From positions 682,001 through 746,000 of the forward strand of contig NZ_CP046919.1 in assembly GCF_011387195.1 (NCBI RefSeq): DNA of 64,000 bases, read 5' to 3'. Below are positions 56,549-64,000 of this stretch, piece after piece. A program made the translations under genes and the position numbers. The DNA comes from Streptococcus ruminicola. GTDB taxonomy: Bacteria; Bacillota; Bacilli; Lactobacillales; Streptococcaceae. Position 1 is the first letter of the stretch; each line of letters opens with the position of its first letter. The notes under the pieces are model-generated. The model was not told where the DNA came from. It ran no database searches and saw only the letters and a list, made by a program, of their open reading frames with translations.

Positions 56549-58798
56549 ATGAACATCAATAGTTTATTACAAGATTCGTCTAAACATTTACCAATCTTGC
56601 AAGCAACTTTTGGTTTGGAAAGAGAAAGCTTGCGGATTAATCAACAAGGCAAAATTGCTCAAACAAGCCACCCAACCTGTCTTGGAAGTCGTTCTTTTCA
56701 CCCTTATATTCAGACAGATTATAGTGAAGCTCAGATGGAACTTATCACTCCTATCGGGCAATCAACCAAAGATGCCCTACGTTTTTTAGGAGCCATTACA
56801 GACGTTGCAGGGCGCTCGATTGATAAGGATGAATACCTCTGGCCTCTATCAATGCCACCTCAAGTCAGTGAAGATGAGATTCACATTGCTCAATTAGAAG
56901 ATGATTGGGAGCGTCATTATCGTAAACATCTAGCTCAGGTTTATGGCAAAAAATTACAATCTATGTCTGGCATTCATTACAATATGGAGCTGGGAAAAGA
57001 TTTGGTTGCTGCGCTTTTCCAACAAAGCGGCTATGATTCGCTCATCACCTTCAAAAACGACCTTTATCTAAAATTAGCTCAAAATTTCTTACGCTATCGT
57101 TGGCTTCTAACCTATCTTTACGGAGCTTCGCCAATCGCTGAGCAAGGATTTTTAAGTCACAAATTAGCTCAACCCGTTCGTTCTATTCGAAATAGTCAGT
57201 TTGGCTACGTGAACCGCAATAACATCCAAGTTTCTTATCAGAGTCTTGAAAACTACATTAATGATATCGAGCATTATGTAACTTCTGGTCAGCTTATTGC
57301 TGAAAAGGAATTTTATTCTGCTATTCGCCTTCGTGGCAGCAAACACATCCGTGATTATTTAACACAAGGCATCACTTACCTTGAAGTACGCTGCTTTGAC
57401 CTTAATCCTTTTGATCATCGTGGAATCACCCAAGAAACACTTGATACTGTTCATCTTTTCGTTCTTGCTCTTCTCTGGCTTGATAGTAGCTCTGCTATTG
57501 ACCAAGATATCGCTAAGGCTACTGAGCTTAATAATGTCATTGCTCTTAGCCACCCGCTTAAAAAATTACCACAAGAAGCACCTATTTCAGAAATCTTATC
57601 AGCTATGCAAGGCGTGATTGAACATTTTGACTTGCCATCTTATTACCAAGAATTGTTAAATCATGTCAAAGAACAAATCAAGAATCCTGAATTAACTATT
57701 GGAGGACGTTTACTAGAAAAAATTGATAATCTTTCATTAGAAACATTTGGTCAAAAACAAGGACAAGCTTTCCACGAGTATGCCCTTAAAGCTCCCTATG
57801 CTCTTAAAGGGTATGAATCAATGGAACTCTCTACTCAAATGTTAATGTTTGACGCTATCCAAAAAGGCCTTCACCTGGAAATCCTTGATGAGAATGATCA
57901 ATTTATTAAATTATGGCATGGCGATCATATTGAATACGTTAAAAATGCCAATATGACTGCTAAGGACAGCTACATTACACCACTTATTATGGAAAATAAA
58001 GTGGTTACTAAAAAACTCCTCGCTCAAGCAGGATTTCCTGTTCCAGCTGGCCAAGAATTCAGCGATAAAGACAGTGCGCTCCGCTATTTCTCACAAATCA
58101 AAAATAAAGCTATCGTCGTTAAACCTAAATCAACTAACTTCGGTCTGGGAATTTCTATTTTTAAAGAACCAGCTGAACTGACAGCGTATCAAAAAGCCTT
58201 AGATATTGCATTTTCTGAAGATGATACCGTCTTAGTTGAAAACTTTATCGCAGGTACCGAATACCGTTTCTTCGTTCTTGATGGTAAATGCGAAGCTATT
58301 GTCTTGCGCGTGGCAGCAAATGTCGTTGGCGATGGCAAACACACCATTGCCCAATTGGTAGAACTCAAAAACCAGAGTCCTCTTCGGGGCCGCGGTCACC
58401 GCTCACCACTTGAAATCATTGACTTGGGAGCTGTCGAGCGTCTCATGTTAGAACAACAAGGTTACACTCCTGATGATATCCCAGCAAATGGTGTCAAAGT
58501 TGATTTACGCCGTAACTCTAACATTTCAACTGGTGGCGATTCAATTGATGTTACTGATATCATGCCATCAGATTATAAAGAATTGGCTGCCCAAATGGCT
58601 AGCGCTGTTGGAGCTTGGGTCTGCGGAGTTGATTTGATTATCCCAGATAAGACCTTACCAGCTAGCAAAGAAACACCAAATTGTGCTTGTATCGAATTGA
58701 ACTTTAATCCTGCCATTTACCTTCACACTTACTGTCATGAAGGACCTGGACAACCCCTTGCTCCAAAAATCATCGCTAAACTATTTCCTGAGATTTAA
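56549..58798 (+). CDS. gshF: Bifunctional glutathione synthetase (gamma-GCS plus ATP-grasp)
   Basis: 749 residues from MNINSLLQDSSKH (56549; SD GGAG), leaving out 17 in-frame codons that lack an SD. Residues 1 to about 430 are the glutamate-cysteine ligase domain (FGLERESLRIN, TDYSEAQMELITP, SMSGIHYNMEL); the rest is a D-Ala-D-Ala-ligase-like ATP-grasp domain (VVVKPKSTNFGLGISIF, EYRFFVLDGKCEAIV, CIELNFNPA). It makes glutathione from Glu, Cys and Gly in one chain, the form common in streptococci. It uses cysteine, as the linked sulfur genes suggest. Confidence 0.96.
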   Translation: MNINSLLQDSSKHLPILQATFGLERESLRINQQGKIAQTSHPTCLGSRSFHPYIQTDYSEAQMELITPIGQSTKDALRFLGAITDVAGRSIDKDEYLWPLSMPPQVSEDEIHIAQLEDDWERHYRKHLAQVYGKKLQSMSGIHYNMELGKDLVAALFQQSGYDSLITFKNDLYLKLAQNFLRYRWLLTYLYGASPIAEQGFLSHKLAQPVRSIRNSQFGYVNRNNIQVSYQSLENYINDIEHYVTSGQLIAEKEFYSAIRLRGSKHIRDYLTQGITYLEVRCFDLNPFDHRGITQETLDTVHLFVLALLWLDSSSAIDQDIAKATELNNVIALSHPLKKLPQEAPISEILSAMQGVIEHFDLPSYYQELLNHVKEQIKNPELTIGGRLLEKIDNLSLETFGQKQGQAFHEYALKAPYALKGYESMELSTQMLMFDAIQKGLHLEILDENDQFIKLWHGDHIEYVKNANMTAKDSYITPLIMENKVVTKKLLAQAGFPVPAGQEFSDKDSALRYFSQIKNKAIVVKPKSTNFGLGISIFKEPAELTAYQKALDIAFSEDDTVLVENFIAGTEYRFFVLDGKCEAIVLRVAANVVGDGKHTIAQLVELKNQSPLRGRGHRSPLEIIDLGAVERLMLEQQGYTPDDIPANGVKVDLRRNSNISTGGDSIDVTDIMPSDYKELAAQMASAVGAWVCGVDLIIPDKTLPASKETPNCACIELNFNPAIYLHTYCHEGPGQPLAPKIIAKLFPEI

Positions 58799-58806
58799 AG
58801 ATACCT

Positions 58807-58832
58807 AAAAAGCGAGGTCAGCTCGCTTTTTT
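58807..58832 (+). terminator. Terminator of gshF
   Basis: AAAGCGAG/CTCGCTTT arms with a 5-nt loop and six T. Confidence 0.92.
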
Positions 58833-58917
58833 GATTGTCCAAATTAAGCACGAGATGATTACGCTTTAACAGCCACAATACTAGCCCATCAAATTTGCTT
58901 TGTGTTATAATATTCTT

Positions 58918-59784
58918 ATGGATAAACTTATAAAATCAATTTCAAAATCTGGTTCTTTCCGTGCTTATGTGCTTGATAGCACTGAGACTGTCAGAACTGC
59001 TCAAGAAAAACATCAAACACTTTCTAGCTCTACAGTTGCTCTAGGTAGAACGCTTATTGCCAATCAAATCCTAGCTGCCAATCAGAAAGGAGACAGCAAA
59101 GTAACCGTCAAAGTCATTGGTGATAGCTCACTTGGTCACATTATTTCTGTGGCTGATACTAAAGGACACGTTAAAGGCTACATCCAAAACACTGGCGTTG
59201 ATGTTAAGAAAACTGCTACTGGTGAAGTCATGGTCGGCCCATTCATGGGTAACGGTCAATTCGTTGTTATTACCGATTACGGTACTGGTAACCCATACAC
59301 ATCATCAACACCACTTGTCTCAGGTGAAATCGGTGAAGATTTGGCTTTTTATTTGACTGAATCTGAACAAACACCTTCTGCTGTTGGACTTAATGTCCTT
59401 CTTGATGACGATGATAAAGTTGAAGTTGCCGGTGGCTTTATGTTGCAAGTTCTTCCAGGTGCTTCTGAAGAAGAAATCAACCGTTACGAAAAACGTATCC
59501 AAGAAATGCCTGCCATTTCAAAACTCTTGGAATCTGATGACCACATCGAAGCTCTTCTAAAAGCTATCTATGGCGAAGACGAATACAAAGTCCTTGCTGA
59601 AGATGAAATCGGCTTTAACTGTGACTGCTCACGTGAACGTTTCGAAGCTGCTCTTGTCACTCTTGGCAAAGATGAATTAAAAGCCATGAAAGACGAAGAC
59701 CACGGTGCTGAAATCACTTGCCAATTCTGCGGTAAAACTTACAACTTCACTGAAGATGATTTGGAGGGCTTGATTAATGACTAA
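58918..59784 (+). CDS. hslO: Redox-regulated chaperone Hsp33
   Basis: 288 residues from [14 protein letters not shown]. The N-terminal core ([28 protein letters not shown]) and the C-terminal zinc switch CDCSRERF ... CQFC are complete. Oxidation releases zinc and activates holdase function. Its stop overlaps the dusB start by 8 nt, a gene pair conserved in streptococci. An upstream in-frame ATG (58900) sits inside the likely -10 region (TATAAT) and is not used. Confidence 0.95.
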   Translation: MDKLIKSISKSGSFRAYVLDSTETVRTAQEKHQTLSSSTVALGRTLIANQILAANQKGDSKVTVKVIGDSSLGHIISVADTKGHVKGYIQNTGVDVKKTATGEVMVGPFMGNGQFVVITDYGTGNPYTSSTPLVSGEIGEDLAFYLTESEQTPSAVGLNVLLDDDDKVEVAGGFMLQVLPGASEEEINRYEKRIQEMPAISKLLESDDHIEALLKAIYGEDEYKVLAEDEIGFNCDCSRERFEAALVTLGKDELKAMKDEDHGAEITCQFCGKTYNFTEDDLEGLIND

Positions 59785-60754
59785 TCTCAGCTCATCTTTC
59801 ATGATTGGTGACGTTGAAATTCCTCACCGCACGGTTCTAGCACCCATGGCAGGGGTGACAAACTCTGCTTTTCGTACTATTGCCAAAGAATTCGGAGCTG
59901 GCTTAGTCGTAATGGAGATGATTTCCGAAAAAGGTCTCCTTTACAATAACGAAAAAACCCTTCACATGCTTCACATTGATGAAACTGAACATCCAATGTC
60001 TATCCAATTATTTGGTGGAGACGCGGATGGTTTGAAACGTGCAGCGGAGTATATTCAAGAAAATACAAAAGCTGACATCGTTGACATCAATATGGGCTGT
60101 CCTGTCAATAAAGTTGTCAAAAACGAAGCAGGAGCAAAATGGCTCAAAGACCCTGATAAAATTTATCACATCATCGATGAAGTCACTTCTGTTCTTGATA
60201 TTCCACTTACCGTAAAAATGCGTACAGGCTGGTCAGATAACTCTCTAGCCGTTGAAAATGCCCTTGCTGCTGAATCAGCTGGTGTCTCTGCCCTTGCTAT
60301 GCATGGACGCACACGTGAACAAATGTACACAGGTAAATGTGACCTTGAAACACTTGCTCGCGTTTCAAAAGCCATCACTAAAATTCCATTTATCGGAAAT
60401 GGTGACGTGCGCAGCGTTCACGATGCGAAATACATGATTGAAGAAATCGGTGTTGATGCTGTTATGGTTGGACGCGCAGCCATGAACAACCCATACATCT
60501 TCACTCAAATCAATCATTATTTTGAAACTGGTGAAGAGTTACCAGATCTTCCATTTGCCAAAAAATTGGACATCGCAGAAGATCACCTCAAACGTCTCAT
60601 TGACCTTAAAGGTGAAAAAATCGCTGTCCGTGAATTCCGTGGTCTAGCTCCACATTACCTACGTGGTACTGCTGGTGCAGCTAAAATTCGCGGAGCCGTC
60701 TCACGCGCAGAAACAATCGACGAAGTCAAAGAAATCTTTAACAGTTTGCGATAA
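59777..60754 (+). CDS. dusB: tRNA-dihydrouridine synthase
   Basis: 325 residues. FMN-binding TIM barrel with [12 protein letters not shown], the catalytic Cys in [31 protein letters not shown] and FIGNGDV. It reduces uridines in tRNA loops. Translationally coupled to hslO through an 8-nt overlap. Confidence 0.94.
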   Translation: MTNLSSSFMIGDVEIPHRTVLAPMAGVTNSAFRTIAKEFGAGLVVMEMISEKGLLYNNEKTLHMLHIDETEHPMSIQLFGGDADGLKRAAEYIQENTKADIVDINMGCPVNKVVKNEAGAKWLKDPDKIYHIIDEVTSVLDIPLTVKMRTGWSDNSLAVENALAAESAGVSALAMHGRTREQMYTGKCDLETLARVSKAITKIPFIGNGDVRSVHDAKYMIEEIGVDAVMVGRAAMNNPYIFTQINHYFETGEELPDLPFAKKLDIAEDHLKRLIDLKGEKIAVREFRGLAPHYLRGTAGAAKIRGAVSRAETIDEVKEIFNSLR

Positions 60755-60756
60755 GA

Positions 60757-60794
60757 AAAAAGTCCCAGATAACATTGTTATCTGGGACTTTTTA
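60757..60794. terminator. Bidirectional terminator between dusB and the ABC permease gene
   Basis: AAAAAAGTCCCAGATAAC/GTTATCTGGGACTTTTT, near-perfect arms, for converging genes. Confidence 0.93.
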
Positions 60795-60796
60795 TG

Positions 60797-61564
60797 TTAA
60801 AATTCCACATTTTTAAATTTCCTAAACCCAAAATAAGATAGCACTACAACATAAATGAAAGTCACAACCACAATGCCGAAAACAGCCTCCACAAGCTTAC
60901 CTTCGTAAATCATTTGATTATAACAAGTTGGGTAAGCTAGGGCAACTGGACCACCGATAAGTGCAATAATTTCAGTTGCTGTTCCGATAATAACACCTGC
61001 TAGCAGCGCCACGCCACCGCTAAAATATAATGAAAAGAAAGCGGCTAGAAAAACAGATAGATAAAAATCTATAAATGATACACCAATGCTTAATAGAGTT
61101 TCTAACATTTCCTTAGCTGTTGCAGGAAATACTGCATGACTACCTAAAGGAAGTTTTACAACAGCACCATAGTGCGCTACAAGTGTAAAACCTAAAAATA
61201 GCACTCCAAAAATCGTGACAATTAAGCACAAACTAAGAATCTTAGCTATAAAGATTTTCTTTCTATCAATATCTTTATACAAAAACAGTAAAGAATTATC
61301 AATTTCTCGTTTAAAAACAGTGTGAGTCAAATAATAAAGTGCGAGAACTGGCAAAGTAATTGAATTAACTGTACCAAATAGCAAATTAAAGAACTCAATA
61401 AAACTAAATGTAGTTCCTGGATCTGCACTAAGTTTCATAAACTCTGAATCCGGGAAAAATGAAGATAGGTAAAATACTAACGGATACAAACTAAAGGCAA
61501 GAAAAATCTTTGTTTCTTTGCGTTTCCAGACAGAATCAAATACTGCTAAAAAAACATGTTTCAT
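60797..61564 (-). CDS. ABC exporter permease (second permease of the cluster)
   Basis: 255 residues, about six membrane helices, beginning MKHVFLAVFDSVWKRKETKIFLAFSLYPL. It shares layout and short motifs with the product of 62471-63217 (N-terminal LAFSLxPL, the EIDNxxxFLYKDIxRxxIFxAK motif and a C-terminal KFKxxEF), so the two are paralogues and probably form a heterodimer. Last gene of the unit, 6 nt after the ATPase gene. Similar pairs serve lantibiotic or bacteriocin immunity; cargo unknown. Confidence 0.82.
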   Translation of the reverse strand: MKHVFLAVFDSVWKRKETKIFLAFSLYPLVFYLSSFFPDSEFMKLSADPGTTFSFIEFFNLLFGTVNSITLPVLALYYLTHTVFKREIDNSLLFLYKDIDRKKIFIAKILSLCLIVTIFGVLFLGFTLVAHYGAVVKLPLGSHAVFPATAKEMLETLLSIGVSFIDFYLSVFLAAFFSLYFSGGVALLAGVIIGTATEIIALIGGPVALAYPTCYNQMIYEGKLVEAVFGIVVVTFIYVVVLSYFGFRKFKNVEF

Positions 61565-61570
61565 CGTATC

Positions 61571-62443
61571 TCACCCTTTCATAAAGACATCTTTAAGATG
61601 GTTTTCCTTAACATCAATACCTGCAATTAATTCATGACTAGCCAGAACTTCAAAGAGGTGGTTAAGGTCTTTCGCTGCTGTCACTGTTGAAATATCAAGT
61701 GAGTGCCCTTCTAGAACAACCGTTTCACTCAAGAATGGTTTTAAAACACTCAAATCTTTAGTTGTATCCAAGTCAACCACAAGACTTGGATTTTCTTTAC
61801 CCTCAAAAGCATCCGCTAATTTTCCTGCTTCAATGTAGACATAACGACTACATAAAGCTTCCAATTCTCCAAGTTGGTGACTTGAAATCAACATTGAAAT
61901 TTGACGTTCACTTGACCATGTTTTCAAAATGGTAATTAATTTTTGCACACCAATTGGGTCAAGCCCTACAAAAGGTTCATCCAAAATCAAGAAATCAGGC
62001 TCTGCAACCAAGGCAATCGCTAAAGCTGTACGTTGTTTCATCCCAAAAGAGAACCCTTTTGGCTTACGATGACGAGCATCCCAAAGCTCAACTAACTTCA
62101 AGGTACTTTCAATATTTGAATAAAGTTCCTCTTTGCCATGTAGTTTCAAATAAAATTTCAAATTATCGATAACAGACATCTCAGGATAAAAGACTGGGTC
62201 AATCATAATTCCAAAATCATCCAAAACATTGTCACGACTGTTGATATCAGTGCCATTGTAAGTGATTGTCCCACTAGTTGGTTTTTGAGATTTGGCAATC
62301 ATTTTCATCAAAGTTGATTTACCAGCACCATTTTTCCCAATCAAACCAACAATCTCGCCCTTTTCAATCTCCATTGAAACATCAGAAAGCGAGTAGAAAT
62401 CATTTCCCGCAAATTTTTTTGATAAATGTTCAATTTTAAGCAT
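61571..62443 (-). CDS. ABC exporter ATP-binding protein (BcrA type)
   Basis: 290 residues. Walker A GKNGAGKST (about 36-44), signature FSFGMKQRTALAIAL, Walker B FLILDEPFVGLD and H-loop LISSHQLGELEAL are intact; a C-terminal domain of about 80 residues follows. It belongs to the bacitracin/lantibiotic self-protection branch. It lies between the two permease genes, with 27 nt and 6 nt gaps, in one operon. Confidence 0.9.
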   Translation of the reverse strand: MLKIEHLSKKFAGNDFYSLSDVSMEIEKGEIVGLIGKNGAGKSTLMKMIAKSQKPTSGTITYNGTDINSRDNVLDDFGIMIDPVFYPEMSVIDNLKFYLKLHGKEELYSNIESTLKLVELWDARHRKPKGFSFGMKQRTALAIALVAEPDFLILDEPFVGLDPIGVQKLITILKTWSSERQISMLISSHQLGELEALCSRYVYIEAGKLADAFEGKENPSLVVDLDTTKDLSVLKPFLSETVVLEGHSLDISTVTAAKDLNHLFEVLASHELIAGIDVKENHLKDVFMKG

Positions 62444-62470
62444 ATTTTTCTCCTGATTCTTCCTGTAATC

Positions 62471-63217
62471 CTAGAATTCAATTTTTTTAAATTTATTTTT
62501 AGCTAACAAATACAAAATGCTAAAATACACGATTGATAAAATAGTTGCTATCAAAAATGATTTTCCAAAAGACAATTCTTTAATTAATTCAGCATAGCTA
62601 TTAGGGTAAACATAGCGGAATGTCTTTAGCATAGGAGCTATCATAGAAAGAAGCGTAAATAGCACCCCATACAAAACAGCCACTAAAGTTTTTTTGCTGA
62701 TGGCAATCCAAGCAATTAGAGATATTGTTATTAAATTCAAAGCAATCGTTGTTAATAAAACTAGTAAATTATTCTCAAAATCAAGAGAATGACTTGGTAA
62801 TATTTTCATTTGTAGATTATATTTTGGGATAAGAATAGCATAATAAGTAACTACTCCAACAAATAAAGACAGAGCAAAATAAATGAAGTAAAGTAAAAAT
62901 AAACCTTTCATTTTTGCTTTAAAAATATGATTTCTATTGATATCTTTATATAAAAACATAATGCCGTTATCAATTTCATCACGAAAAACTGAACTAACAA
63001 TAAAAGCAATTATCAAAGTTGGAATAATTAACTTATATTGAGTATCTAAAGCACCAACAAGAAACGAAAAAAGATTTGAGGTAAAGCCACTCGTTGCCAT
63101 AGTATCAATATTTTGATTCCCCATAAAAAAAGGAGTAACCAAAGGCAAAAGTGAGAACGCCAGCAAAATACTGACATCGCGTCGTTTAAAAATCGATTTA
63201 AATATAGCTGAAAACAT
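62471..63217 (-). CDS. ABC exporter permease (first permease of the cluster)
   Basis: 248 residues with six membrane helices (around 15-35, 47-75, 100-128, 150-172, 178-198 and 222-240). Contains the same EIDNGIMFLYKDINRNHIFKAK cytoplasmic motif as its paralogue at 60797. First gene of the exporter unit; ATG 63217 has SD AGGAG. Its promoter carries LytTR-type repeats, so expression should respond to a ComE/BlpR-like response regulator. Confidence 0.83.
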   Translation of the reverse strand: MFSAIFKSIFKRRDVSILLAFSLLPLVTPFFMGNQNIDTMATSGFTSNLFSFLVGALDTQYKLIIPTLIIAFIVSSVFRDEIDNGIMFLYKDINRNHIFKAKMKGLFLLYFIYFALSLFVGVVTYYAILIPKYNLQMKILPSHSLDFENNLLVLLTTIALNLITISLIAWIAISKKTLVAVLYGVLFTLLSMIAPMLKTFRYVYPNSYAELIKELSFGKSFLIATILSIVYFSILYLLAKNKFKKIEF

Positions 63218-63248
63218 ACGTTTTTCTCCTAACTGTTATTTACAGGTT

Positions 63249-63316
63249 ATTATAGATTAAATGCACCTCAACAGCTTAAAAATGTAATGAATGGTAGATA
63301 TTTTGTCATGAATGGT
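63249..63316 (-). promoter_or_regulatory. LytTR-type operator and promoter of the ABC exporter operon
   Basis: ACCATTCAT (63316-63308) and ACCATTCAT (63295-63287) on the minus strand are identical 9-mers with a 12-nt spacer. The inner edge is 32 nt from TATAAT (63254-63249). This is the BlpR/ComE-like arrangement and suits control by the two-component system whose kinase gene lies immediately upstream. Confidence 0.8.
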
Positions 63317-63327
63317 TTTTTTGACAA

Positions 63328-63352
63328 ATAAAAAAACGATTCCTCGAACCGT
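63328..63352 (-). terminator. Terminator of the sensor kinase gene
   Basis: AAACGGTTCGAGGAATCGTTT hairpin and seven T on the minus strand, directly after the kinase stop; it makes the exporter a separate unit. Confidence 0.8.
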
Positions 63353-64000
63353 TTACCCCACTTTCATCTCTTGCCTAAACTGATAATCAGCGCTTGTCGT
63401 ATTCAAGATAACATTATCATACTTATCTAAAATCTCTTTAACATTGGCTAGACCGATGCCTCGATTATCGCCTTTTGATGAAAAGCCTCGTTGGAAAATG
63501 GTCTTAGTATTGACCCTTTTCTTTTCTGTCGAATTTTCAACAATCAAAATATCGCTGCCCTTATCTTTAAAAAAGGCAAATACTAGGCTTGGTTTTTGGC
63601 AACTCTCAGCAGCCTCAATGGCATTATCTAAAAGAATCGAAAGAATTCTAATAAAATCCAATAACTCCATCTTAGGACTATCCATATAGTCCTCAACTTC
63701 CACTTTTAAAGCTATGCCTTTTTGATGAGCTTCCATTAATTTAGCTGAAATAATACTTTTGACTGATGGATTACTTATTTTAGCTAGATTTCCAATCTGA
63801 TAACTATCTGTATTTAGCGATTTTCCAGAATCCACTAAAACAGTATCATAAATACTTTTAACAGCTGGCATGTCATTGTGATGAATTGCTTCATTTAAGC
63901 TAACCAGCAAATTCGTGTAATCATGCCTAAAGCCACGAATCTGCGTGTAAAGTGACTCAATATGCTCACTATACGAGGACATCGAATTGAGTTGCTGGTC
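63353..64000 (-). CDS. HPK10-type sensor histidine kinase (AgrC/ComD/BlpH-like), 3' part
   Basis: The frame is open through the window edge at 64000 (DQQLNSMSSYSEHIESLY...), so at least the N-terminal membrane sensor is missing. Present: the H-box RGFRHDYTNLLVSLNEA with the phospho-accepting His, the N-box LDNAIEAAESC and the G-box GIGLANVKEILDKYD of a GHKL ATPase. Kinases of this type usually sense secreted peptides and pair with LytTR response regulators; the LytTR box just downstream agrees. The partner regulator is presumably beyond the window. Confidence 0.9.
   Translation of the reverse strand, partial: DQQLNSMSSYSEHIESLYTQIRGFRHDYTNLLVSLNEAIHHNDMPAVKSIYDTVLVDSGKSLNTDSYQIGNLAKISNPSVKSIISAKLMEAHQKGIALKVEVEDYMDSPKMELLDFIRILSILLDNAIEAAESCQKPSLVFAFFKDKGSDILIVENSTEKKRVNTKTIFQRGFSSKGDNRGIGLANVKEILDKYDNVILNTTSADYQFRQEMKVG

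Overview
The window is chromosomal DNA of a low-GC Gram-positive coccus, almost certainly a Streptococcus of the S. bovis/S. equinus complex. Supporting evidence: the ami/opp-type oligopeptide permease, streptococcal gene orders (rnpA-yidC-jag, tadA beside the small SRP RNA, fused glutathione synthetase gshF, PerR), two CiaR-type small RNAs, and a secreted GH16 licheninase beside a GH94 phosphorylase, which suits a plant-beta-glucan user. I assign the species group from gene content only. Most genes lie on the minus strand; the plus-strand blocks are 1-1569 (partial), gpsA-galU, the DUF975 gene, the Rrf2 gene and gshF-hslO-dusB. No tRNA, rRNA, prophage or CRISPR array was seen.

Layout. 1-3.7 kb: beta-glucan use (GH94 phosphorylase, licheninase), a 57-residue membrane protein and CsbD; the last three each have a cre-like CcpA site. 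3.7-8.9 kb: rpmH, an inserted four-gene LytTR/DUF3021/ABC module, then jag-yidC-rnpA. 9-12 kb: argG-argH with an ArgR-like operator and a structured 320-nt spacer. 12-18.8 kb: oppABCDF with a CodY-like box. 18.9-23.2 kb: an MFS carrier, a complete IS3-family element that has split the gltX terminator, and gltX. 23.3-31.5 kb: housekeeping genes (aldo/keto reductase, carbonic anhydrase, radA, dut, queH, gpsA, galU, rhomboid, formyl-THF ligase). 31.5-45.3 kb: first csRNA, diaminopimelate genes, EcsC-like gene, pgi, SRP RNA, tadA, bioY, tgt, perR, polA, second csRNA. 45.3-49.1 kb: two carriers and a scar in which an IS remnant has destroyed a transketolase gene. 49.2-54.7 kb: metNIQ, an iron alcohol dehydrogenase and an AhpD-like protein behind a leader-peptide attenuator, with a divergent Rrf2 regulator. 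54.8-60.8 kb: purA, gshF, hslO, dusB. 60.8-64 kb: an ABC exporter and the 3' part of an HPK10-type sensor kinase.

Regulation is the most interesting layer. (1) Upstream of metNIQ is a 39-codon leader ORF with a Cys-Cys pair, a long antiterminator helix and a rho-independent terminator: a textbook-like attenuation layout that I do not recognise as described for this operon. (2) Two unrelated ABC operons, 57 kb apart, carry 9-12-9 direct repeats typical of LytTR-domain regulators, each exactly 32 nt from the -10 box. (3) Two csRNAs carry the CiaR box and an exposed anti-SD/anti-AUG stretch. (4) The EcsC-like gene has a (TA)8 tract inside the promoter spacer, a possible phase-variation switch. 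(5) radA has no ordinary start codon; an AUC at ideal distance from the SD is the only start that keeps its zinc finger.
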